Origin: Dinghuibacter silviterrae | Lineage (GTDB): Bacteria > Bacteroidota > Bacteroidia > Chitinophagales > Chitinophagaceae | Direction of reading: 5' to 3' | NCBI RefSeq assembly: GCF_004366355.1 | Contig: NZ_SODV01000001.1 | Coordinates: 620,001-684,000, forward strand | DNA length: 64,000 bases | Shown here: piece after piece, positions 53,208 through 60,504 of the stretch | Layout of the letters: each line of letters opens with the position of its first letter | How positions within the stretch are numbered: the stretch's first letter is position 1 | Notes under the pieces: model-generated | Databases searched by the model: none | Told to the model about the DNA's origin: nothing | Seen by the model: the letters and a program-made list of their open reading frames with translations, nothing else | Program-made: the position numbers and the translations under genes

Positions 53208-53704
53208 TTACCCTACGACCATGGCAATGGCGGGATGTTCCCCAGCTCATACACATCTGCAACAACATCCACATCTGGAACAACCTTCGCGACCAGATGC
53301 CCAAGCCCTACCGCCAGAAAGACGCCGAGGAATGGGTCCGCTTCAACCTCCAGCAACAGCCCCAACGCAACTTCTGCATCGATGAGAACGGCGTCATGAT
53401 CGGCGGCATCGGCATGGTCCCCCAACACGACATCTACAAACGCAACATCGAAATCGGCTACTACTTAGGCGAAGAACACTGGGGCAGGGGCCACGGCACC
53501 GAAGCCGTCCGCCAGATGGTCCGCTACATCTTCGACACCACCGACTGCTACCGCATCTACGCCGAGGTCTTCGCGCACAACCTCGCCTCCATGGCCGTCC
53601 TCCGCAAAAACGGCTTCCACCGGGAAGCCGTCCTTCATAAAGCCATTTTCAAAAACGACCTGCTTATCGATGCGCACCTTTGGGTGCGGTTCCGCGAGGA
53701 ATGA
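53204..53704 (+). CDS. GNAT-family N-acetyltransferase (RimJ/RimL-like)
   Basis: 166 residues. The acetyl-CoA-binding motif A is IGYYLGEEHWGRGHGTEAVRQM (GRGHGT loop), and FAHNLASMAVLRKNGFHREA is the conserved later half. It acetylates a protein N-terminus or small amine; the substrate is unknown. It is coupled by overlap with mgsA. Confidence 0.9.
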   Translation: MITLRPWQWRDVPQLIHICNNIHIWNNLRDQMPKPYRQKDAEEWVRFNLQQQPQRNFCIDENGVMIGGIGMVPQHDIYKRNIEIGYYLGEEHWGRGHGTEAVRQMVRYIFDTTDCYRIYAEVFAHNLASMAVLRKNGFHREAVLHKAIFKNDLLIDAHLWVRFREE

Positions 53705-53803
53705 CCGCGGTGCTCCCTAAAAACACAGCGACCCCCCGAAGGAGGCCGCCGCGAACAACTATACTAGAAAAACAACTTCTAGGACCGCAAGGTATGAAAA
53801 AAG

Positions 53804-56779
53804 CTATTGCGATGCCTGTTGTATGATCAATAACCACCCCTTTCCCGGGGCAACCGGGATGGGTTTACCCGCCGGAAAAACCTTCCCCGGCTGAAACCCC
53901 CGGATCTCCGGGGCCAGGATCTCCGCCGTTGAAGGATCGATACCCAGCGCCTTCCAGTCGATGGTCAGCTGCGTCTGCACATCCCCCGGCGCCCAGCTTG
54001 CCAGCGCCACCAGGGCTTTGCCCTTGCGTTTATACACCGTCGCGAGTACCTGCGGCTGGTCCGTCGTCACCGGGCAGTGCCCACTCCAATAGCCCAGCAT
54101 CTCCGATCCCTTCATGCCAAAGGCATCCCATAAAGCCCACAGCGGGCGCGGGTCGTTGACATCCGTCCAACCCAACCGGTTGGTCATCCCGTAGATCATC
54201 CCCCGCCACGGGTTTCCGCCGCCCTGCAGCATTTCCCCCATCAGCCCGAACGGTATCCCACTCACCTCCGTCAGGAAAAAGTCGGGTGTATTTTTTTCGT
54301 AGTCGAAATACTCCCCAAACCAAAGCCGGTTCAGGTAAGGAAAGTGCTCCATATACAGGTTGGCGCTGTTGTTCCACCCGTCACTGGCGTCATACTGATT
54401 GGCCGAGTGCAGGTCGATGATCCCCGGATGCCCGTCCTGTGTCAGCACCCGTTTGATCCGTTTCATCGTCACCCGGTCAAACGCCACGTCGTCTAAGTAA
54501 ATCCCATCAATACCCACATTCTGCACCAGCCAGTTCATCCCCTCCACGTAATAATTGTGCCAGCGGTTCATCCCGCTGTTGATGATCGCCGCGTCCTTGA
54601 TCTCCGGGACAAACCACGCCGGGATATAGTCATCCCCCACGTGCTCCTGCAACCACGCAAAACCGCCTCCCTTCCCCGACGAATACACTTCATGCCCCAG
54701 GCTCCGCAACACCGGCAGCTCGTAGGCATGATCCGACAACTCCCTGATGGTATTATAGATTTTGACCTTGATCCCCTTGCTGTGCGCCGTATCGATATAC
54801 CCCTTCATTCTCGCCCACTCGATAAAGGGATAATTGATCCACGGATTGATCGGCGTCGCGTGATGAATGTTCACCACCGTAGCCCCCAACGACTGGATCG
54901 TGTCCAGGTTGTTGTACTTATGGTAAAACCGGTTCGCCCACTGAAAGTCCGTATTCAGCGCATGGAAGGGTGTAATCAGGAGGTTGAAATTGTAATACAG
55001 CGTATCCCCCTTATGCATCGTCCGGGCGCCCGTATAAGCATTGACCAGAATCGCCTTCCCTTTTTGCCCAATCTCTATCCCGCCCTTTCCTTCATTCCCC
55101 CACGAATCCGGTAGAACCAGCGGTTTCAGCAAATAAAAATTCGTGTTCAGCGGACGGACATAGTGCTGATCCCTCAACGAAAACTGCACCCCCTCATTGA
55201 CGTTGCCGATCCACGCCCCGTCCTGGTTCTTATGTGCCACGTCCCACTTCCAGGAAAGGCTGTCCGGCCGGTACCCACCTTTCCGGTTCAACCCGATCAG
55301 GTACTTCGCCGCGTCGGGTTCCAGCGGCATGTGCCAGCGCGTATTGCGCAGGTCCAGGTCCTCCAGCGCCACCAACCGCACCGTGTACGACAGGAACCCG
55401 TCAAACTCCAGGCTGCCGTGTACGTCCATTTGCAGGGCCTCCGAGGTGCTGCTTGCTTCCCAGGTGACCGTTCCGTCGGTCTTGTCGATAAAGCGCAGGC
55501 CTGAAGACACCAGGGCCACGCGTGCTGCAGCCCCCCCTGGCGCCGGGTCAATGTGAAAATGTATCGGCTCCGTCAGTAGCGGGTGCGCCTCCGTGCCGAT
55601 CGACGTCATCTCCGGCGTGAAATACGTCCGGATCTGCGCCGGCAGCCCATCCCGCCCGATGGATATGTCTCTGCCTAAAAGGTTAATCACAGTATCCGTT
55701 ACCTGCAGCGGTGTATATGGTGCAATCACCGTGTTCTCCTGTGCCAAAGTGGAATTGAGCCACGGCAGCCGCGTCATCTTATACGGTTCGTTCACCCCTG
55801 CGGCTACCGCGTCCCGGTGACCTACGGTAATCTGCAAAGGAACTTCTACCGCCGGCAAACTGTCCGCCTTCACCGTCACTGAGCCCTTATACGTCCCCGG
55901 CCGTGCATCGCTGGGGATGGTTACCCAACACCACAACGGTTGAACCGTCCTCTCAGCTACGTCCACCGTCGGTTCAAAGGGCTTCCCGTCATAGGATACT
56001 CCTTGCGTATTGATGCAGTTAAAGCGATCCGCCGTAAATCCTTCACCCCAGTCACTAAAAGTCACCTTCACGTTTCTCAAATTCTTCAACGCGTAAACAC
56101 CCAGTTGGAAGGCGTAGTTCTCATCCTTCTCCGCCGTATCGAAGCCAACCGGCTCCTTCCTTTCTATCCACCGATAGGGTAAATCGTGCTTCATCCGGAT
56201 CGGATACCTCCGGTCCTCCGGGAACACGACAAAAGCCTCCCCCGCGTGTTTCGCATCCAACGCTTCCGTCTCCTTCCGTGTGGCAATTACCTCCATCGGG
56301 TAAAAGCTGTTGAAGGCATTGATATACTGGATACCTTCGGTAGTCGCCTTGATCGCCCCTTCCGGGGCCCGCCACGTCCCTGTGTCCGGTTTCAGATAAA
56401 CACCCCGGGGGTAGTTGCTTCGTCCTTCATTTTTATACGGCAGGTAGTATACATAGTACCTTCCCTTCCCCGACACCGGGCGGAAATAAATATCTCCATA
56501 CTCCCGCGTCACTTCCGAGACATGCACGTCCGCCACCCGCTTCCGGGTCTGACCATCTTCCACGATGATCCGCTTCAGCTCCGGGTGTTCGTCCCTCCGC
56601 CTCCAGGGAATATGCACAAACGCCGCCGCTCCCCCCGACGGGCAATACACTACTGCCCGGATATCCCCAAGGGTATCCGGGTTCCAGGCATTATGACCGT
56701 CACTATAAGAGAGAACCTGCGCATGCAGGGACAAAGCCCCGGCGACCAGGCCGGTGGCAAGCAAAATCGAGCGCAACAT
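53804..56779 (-). CDS. Secreted glycoside-hydrolase-like protein (DUF6067 type)
   Basis: 991 residues from the ATG at 56777-56779, giving the signal peptide MLRSILLATGLVAGALSLHAQ. Several beta-sandwich-like blocks (about 25-480) are followed by an apparent (beta/alpha)-barrel with MNWLVQNVGIDGIYLDDVAF, an acidic pair typical of clan-D-like glycosidase barrels, then EYFDYEKNTPDFFLTEVSGI. The C-terminal part is beta-rich. It resembles large Bacteroidota glycosidase-like proteins of DUF6067; the sugar is unknown. A TATCTTCG box lies five bases before the ATG. No susCD pair is adjacent. Confidence 0.8.
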   Translation of the reverse strand: MLRSILLATGLVAGALSLHAQVLSYSDGHNAWNPDTLGDIRAVVYCPSGGAAAFVHIPWRRRDEHPELKRIIVEDGQTRKRVADVHVSEVTREYGDIYFRPVSGKGRYYVYYLPYKNEGRSNYPRGVYLKPDTGTWRAPEGAIKATTEGIQYINAFNSFYPMEVIATRKETEALDAKHAGEAFVVFPEDRRYPIRMKHDLPYRWIERKEPVGFDTAEKDENYAFQLGVYALKNLRNVKVTFSDWGEGFTADRFNCINTQGVSYDGKPFEPTVDVAERTVQPLWCWVTIPSDARPGTYKGSVTVKADSLPAVEVPLQITVGHRDAVAAGVNEPYKMTRLPWLNSTLAQENTVIAPYTPLQVTDTVINLLGRDISIGRDGLPAQIRTYFTPEMTSIGTEAHPLLTEPIHFHIDPAPGGAAARVALVSSGLRFIDKTDGTVTWEASSTSEALQMDVHGSLEFDGFLSYTVRLVALEDLDLRNTRWHMPLEPDAAKYLIGLNRKGGYRPDSLSWKWDVAHKNQDGAWIGNVNEGVQFSLRDQHYVRPLNTNFYLLKPLVLPDSWGNEGKGGIEIGQKGKAILVNAYTGARTMHKGDTLYYNFNLLITPFHALNTDFQWANRFYHKYNNLDTIQSLGATVVNIHHATPINPWINYPFIEWARMKGYIDTAHSKGIKVKIYNTIRELSDHAYELPVLRSLGHEVYSSGKGGGFAWLQEHVGDDYIPAWFVPEIKDAAIINSGMNRWHNYYVEGMNWLVQNVGIDGIYLDDVAFDRVTMKRIKRVLTQDGHPGIIDLHSANQYDASDGWNNSANLYMEHFPYLNRLWFGEYFDYEKNTPDFFLTEVSGIPFGLMGEMLQGGGNPWRGMIYGMTNRLGWTDVNDPRPLWALWDAFGMKGSEMLGYWSGHCPVTTDQPQVLATVYKRKGKALVALASWAPGDVQTQLTIDWKALGIDPSTAEILAPEIRGFQPGKVFPAGKPIPVAPGKGWLLIIQQASQ

Positions 56780-56784
56780 AGGTC

Positions 56785-56792
56785 CGAAGATA
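56785..56792 (-). promoter_or_regulatory. Variant -7 box of the DUF6067 gene, 5 bases before ATG
   Basis: Minus strand TATCTTCG then five bases then ATG. One mismatch to TAnnTTTG. Confidence 0.4.
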
Positions 56793-56861
56793 CGGCTGAT
56801 GGGGCAGGCGGCCAGCGGGGGGCAAAAAAACCGGGCAAACGGTTGCACCCGGCCCTTACCC

Positions 56862-57869
56862 TTAGTGCCTGGCCAATTGCACCTTCAGCCGGTCAATCTC
56901 CTCCTGCTGCGCCTTTAATTCGGTTTGAAGTTGCAGCAGCAATGTTTGCTGCTCGTTCATCTTTTTATCCGCCTCGACAGAATACAAGGTCAGTTCCTCT
57001 ATTTTTTGAAGCAACTGGGTGGTAAAGGCACTCAGTTCAACACCCTCTTTTTGCATTTGTACCGCCGTCGCGATACCGGGAAGGTGATGATTTGACCGAA
57101 CGTACGCACCAATGTCGCTCAAGGCGGATAGCCGGTAGGTACTGTCAAACACGAAATCTGCACCGGAAGTGTTGACGGTAACCCCAGTGGCGCGGATCGT
57201 CCCGTTTACATCCAGGCGATACGCGGTATTCACCTGCGAAGTCTCCCCTATGAGTACATTTGAAGTACTGCTGCCATTGATAATTACATTGTTGCCGATA
57301 GGATTGAGAAACAGCGGCAAGGTATTAAAGGACTGAAGAACGGCTCCCGAGCCATACCCTCCAATCCCCAGGTTTGACCCGTTTTGGGCCAGGTCGATGG
57401 CATAGGTCACAGGATTGGACCAATTGAAGGTATTGGTTTGCACCACCTGTAGCGCATTTGCCGGATTGGCAATACCAATACCCACATTCCCACCCTGCGG
57501 GTTTAACGCAAGACCGGTGGAAACACCGGTATTATAATTTTGCGCCTGTATCCCCGCAACGCTTTGAGCCGGGATGAAGAAGGCGATCTGAGCATTGGCG
57601 GCAGGATTGGGACTTTCAAAAAGCGCCATATTGGACCCTATACCGTTGTATTTATTCACGAGCGTGAATACCCCCAACGAAAGTCCTCCCTGTGTCTTGT
57701 AATATACCGAATCCAATACGGTCAGCTTACTCAATGTCCAGCCGGGAGAGGAGCCAATCCCAACAAATCCGGTATTGGAATTATAAATGTTATTGCCGGT
57801 CGTTGTCCATTGTGCAAAAAGACAGTGGGCCGTCGAAACAAGGCAAACGAGCAAAAGCGTCCTTTTCAT
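56862..57869 (-). CDS. Secreted tail-fibre-domain protein
   Basis: 335 residues from the ATG at 57867-57869, with signal peptide MKRTLLLVCLVSTAHCLFAQ. The middle has repeated Gly/Asn-rich turns (NVGIGIANPANALQV, SNVLIGETSQVNTAYRLDV) that mark trimeric beta-helix stalks. The C-terminus (SALSDIGAYVRSNHHLPGI, then a long coiled-coil LLQKIEELTLYSVEADK) is the Bacteroidota degenerate S74/tail-fibre assembly domain. Likely a surface-exposed trimeric fibre or adhesin. Its own promoter lies 23 bases upstream. Confidence 0.85.
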   Translation of the reverse strand: MKRTLLLVCLVSTAHCLFAQWTTTGNNIYNSNTGFVGIGSSPGWTLSKLTVLDSVYYKTQGGLSLGVFTLVNKYNGIGSNMALFESPNPAANAQIAFFIPAQSVAGIQAQNYNTGVSTGLALNPQGGNVGIGIANPANALQVVQTNTFNWSNPVTYAIDLAQNGSNLGIGGYGSGAVLQSFNTLPLFLNPIGNNVIINGSSTSNVLIGETSQVNTAYRLDVNGTIRATGVTVNTSGADFVFDSTYRLSALSDIGAYVRSNHHLPGIATAVQMQKEGVELSAFTTQLLQKIEELTLYSVEADKKMNEQQTLLLQLQTELKAQQEEIDRLKVQLARH

Positions 57870-57892
57870 ATTATATGGTTTGGGGCAGCAAA

Positions 57893-57900
57893 CGAATATA
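57893..57900 (-). promoter_or_regulatory. Variant -7 box of the tail-fibre gene
   Basis: Minus strand TATATTCG, 23 bases before the ATG; TTCG variant of TAnnTTTG. Confidence 0.4.
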
Positions 57901-57907
57901 ATAAAAT

Positions 57908-59020
57908 TTAGGGATCCTTCGGACTCACCCCATTCCTGTTCGCCTTCACGGCCACCCTCACACAAACTGGATACTTATTGGAAAACTGCCACAACGCCTG
58001 TATCACCGTATCCGGCGCCGAGGTATTCGCCACGGGACTCGTGCTGTTGATGTCCACCCCCAACCGGTTCCCGTCATTTCCTATAGTCACATACGAATGC
58101 GGCACGTAGTGCATATAATTTGTCCCGGACACCAGCCAGGGCGACACAAAAATATGGTCATACCACGACTTAGCCCCTCCGCTGGTCCCACAGGCATTGG
58201 GCACAGTGGCGGACAACCGCGTCGAGGTCGTCAGGTAGGGGCCATAACGGTAAGGCGTCCCATCCCAGTTCCCCGGATAGGTAAGGGCCCTGTCCGGATA
58301 ATAGGGCGGGTCGGACAAAAGCGTTGCAGAATCGGTCGACGTCACGAGCGCCTGGTAACCGGCCTCATCGCTGAGCCTTGTATTGAAATCACCCATCACA
58401 ATAAGGTTGGGGTAAAAAGCAAATTCCGCCCGGAGCGCCGTTGCTTCCTCGGTCACCTGGCGGTCCCGGTCCGTGCTGGAAGAACCCGATTGGGTGTGAT
58501 TCACCAGGATGTACAAAAAGGTCGTATCGTGCGTGATCGACAAATTGACGTCATTGTAATAAAGCGTATAGAGGTCGAAGTCGGTAATATCCCGGACCAA
58601 CGTCTGTGTGCGCACGTAGGTCATCTTTCGGGTATTATAAAACAACACCGACACATCCGCCTGCCCGGTGGCGCCGGTGGGGGTGCAATAGGCATAACCC
58701 GAAGGCAGGTCCGAAGCGACGATCTCATCCGCCAGGTTTCCGGAAGCCCCGGGCGTAAACGGAAAGGGATTCATTTTTTCACAGCTCAGGAGGTCCGGGT
58801 GCACATACCCCACGATGGTACGTAGATAGCCGTCCAGGGCGGCCGGTGGCGCCTGGCAATAGTCTCCATAGCTCAGGACGTTGTACGCCATGACCGTCAG
58901 GGTATCCGCTTTGTCGACCGTACCCGCCAACGGCAGAGTGTCAATAGAAGACCCAGACCCGGAACCCTTCTTGGAGCAACTGACAAGCCCCAGCACGCAA
59001 ATGATCAGAAACAGTCTCAT
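57908..59020 (-). CDS. EEP-family lipoprotein (endonuclease/exonuclease/phosphatase)
   Basis: 370 residues. Lipobox LVSC near residue 15 predicts an envelope lipoprotein. EEP motifs: TVMAYNVLSYGDY, a metal Glu in LLSCEKMNP, GDFNTRLSDEAG and WYDHIFVSPWL. It probably hydrolyses phosphate esters or diesters outside the inner membrane. Third in a minus-strand set with the TonB receptor and beta-helix lipoprotein, but a terminator hairpin separates it from them by 66 bases. Confidence 0.86.
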   Translation of the reverse strand: MRLFLIICVLGLVSCSKKGSGSGSSIDTLPLAGTVDKADTLTVMAYNVLSYGDYCQAPPAALDGYLRTIVGYVHPDLLSCEKMNPFPFTPGASGNLADEIVASDLPSGYAYCTPTGATGQADVSVLFYNTRKMTYVRTQTLVRDITDFDLYTLYYNDVNLSITHDTTFLYILVNHTQSGSSSTDRDRQVTEEATALRAEFAFYPNLIVMGDFNTRLSDEAGYQALVTSTDSATLLSDPPYYPDRALTYPGNWDGTPYRYGPYLTTSTRLSATVPNACGTSGGAKSWYDHIFVSPWLVSGTNYMHYVPHSYVTIGNDGNRLGVDINSTSPVANTSAPDTVIQALWQFSNKYPVCVRVAVKANRNGVSPKDP

Positions 59021-59021
59021 A

Positions 59022-59066
59022 GTATAAAAAGAAAAAACACCGGGAGCAGGCTCGCCCCCGATGTTT
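59022..59066 (-). terminator. Intrinsic terminator between beta-helix lipoprotein and EEP genes
   Basis: Minus-strand stem of about 13 pairs (59035-59066, with two G-T pairs) followed by a T-rich tract over 59022-59034. It should stop or reduce transcription into the EEP gene. Confidence 0.7.
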
Positions 59067-59086
59067 TGTATGGGATAATGGATGGA

Positions 59087-60493
59087 CTAGTGTTGGTTGC
59101 CGCTGCCATTGATCTGGTAGCACCCCAGGTCAGCACCCGGAGGCGTCACCTCGGAGGCCCCGTAGATCGCGCCCATGGGGACGACCGTCATCGGGGCAAC
59201 CGCCGTGGTGGTTCCTTTCCCGATCAGGGCGGACTTTGACGACAGGTGGAAGTCAAAGGACCCGATGGCCGTATAGGCAAACAGGGGTTCGCCCACTACC
59301 GGGAGGGGATAGTTCACAAACTCCGGGTTCAGCTGTTGTACGGCCGGTGTCCCGTCATACGCATTGGCGGGCGGATTCGGATAGTAGAAATTCGCAGGCA
59401 GATAGGTGGAAGGATTGGGCAGGTCTGTCGGCATCGGCTTGGTGCACACACCGCCAAAAGTGAAGAACTGGTCGGCGATCACCAGGGAGTCGGCCCATTG
59501 GTAGTTGTACCCGTAGGTCAGGTGGGCCGTGTCAGCGACGGGGTTGTTGACGACGCGGTAGCCTACCCGGCAGTTGATGAAGACGTTGTTAAAGAAAGCC
59601 CCGGCGGCACCTTGTTCAAAGTCGATACCCCCGGCACGGGCGCCCGGTACGATCTGTACACCCCCGTTGACGAAGGTGGTGTTGTACATGACGATGTTCG
59701 TCTGGGGAGCGCCTACGCCCTGGCCTTTGTTGGAAGCCTTCTGGCCGTTATAAGCGGTACCGATGAAGAAGTTATACCCCATGGTCCCGACGGTGCCCCC
59801 TTTACAGTTGAGGATGTCCCCACCCGATCCGCCGCACTTCTCCATCGTGTTACGGAACAAGTGAATTTTCCCGCTGGAGATACGGACGGCGTCGTCCGTC
59901 CCACCGTAGAGCCAGCAGTCCTCCATGATGAAGTAGCCGTTGGGGTTTTGGAAAAGAATATTAAACGACGTACCGGCGCTTTCGTTGACCTGGGCGCCGT
60001 CCGCGGTCCCATAGTTGGCACCGGCGAAGTCGATGTGCGTCCATTTCAACACCAGCATGGTGCAGCTCGTATCGCACATGATCCCTCTCCAAAGACCGAT
60101 GTGAGCCGAATCCTGGTCGATGGGCAAATTGGGGGTGTTGTTTTTGCGAACGCCCGGAACAGTAAATACGTTGGGGGCGTCTTTGGTACCGATGCTGGCC
60201 AGGACTCCGTGTACCACGATACCGGCGCTGTTCGTCACATTGATGGTTACACCGGACTGGATGAGCAGGGTATCGCCCCGGGGGATGATGATGTCACCGC
60301 CGAGCGTATAGGTCTTGCCCGCGAGCATGACCCCTTTGATGGAACCGCTGAGGGGCGTGGAATCACTGATCACCCCCCCGGTCGGCGCCGGAACTACGTA
60401 TTTGGAAAGGTTGGATTTATCCTCCGCCCATTTGTTACAAGAGGCGAAAATGCCACAGGTAACAAGAAGAAGTAATATTTTCTGTGTGTTCAT
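59087..60493 (-). CDS. Surface lipoprotein with right-handed beta-helix
   Basis: 468 residues. Signal peptide with lipobox FASC (Cys19). The rest is parallel-beta-helix-like: short repeated turns with Asn, Gly and Thr (GDTLLIQSGVTINVTNSAG, NPNGYFIMEDCWLYGG, MYNTTFVNGGVQIV). It lies 11 bases after the TonB receptor gene, in the place where SusD-type partners occur, though it has no SusD features. It may bind the receptor's substrate at the surface (inference). Confidence 0.82.
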   Translation of the reverse strand: MNTQKILLLLVTCGIFASCNKWAEDKSNLSKYVVPAPTGGVISDSTPLSGSIKGVMLAGKTYTLGGDIIIPRGDTLLIQSGVTINVTNSAGIVVHGVLASIGTKDAPNVFTVPGVRKNNTPNLPIDQDSAHIGLWRGIMCDTSCTMLVLKWTHIDFAGANYGTADGAQVNESAGTSFNILFQNPNGYFIMEDCWLYGGTDDAVRISSGKIHLFRNTMEKCGGSGGDILNCKGGTVGTMGYNFFIGTAYNGQKASNKGQGVGAPQTNIVMYNTTFVNGGVQIVPGARAGGIDFEQGAAGAFFNNVFINCRVGYRVVNNPVADTAHLTYGYNYQWADSLVIADQFFTFGGVCTKPMPTDLPNPSTYLPANFYYPNPPANAYDGTPAVQQLNPEFVNYPLPVVGEPLFAYTAIGSFDFHLSSKSALIGKGTTTAVAPMTVVPMGAIYGASEVTPPGADLGCYQINGSGNQH

Positions 60494-60504
60494 ACAGTAT
60501 CGTT

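Noticed and set aside
53704-53804. Short inverted repeat CTAGAA...TTCTAG at 53764-53782 between convergent genes
   Set aside because: Six-base arms without a T-tract; too weak to call a terminator or operator.
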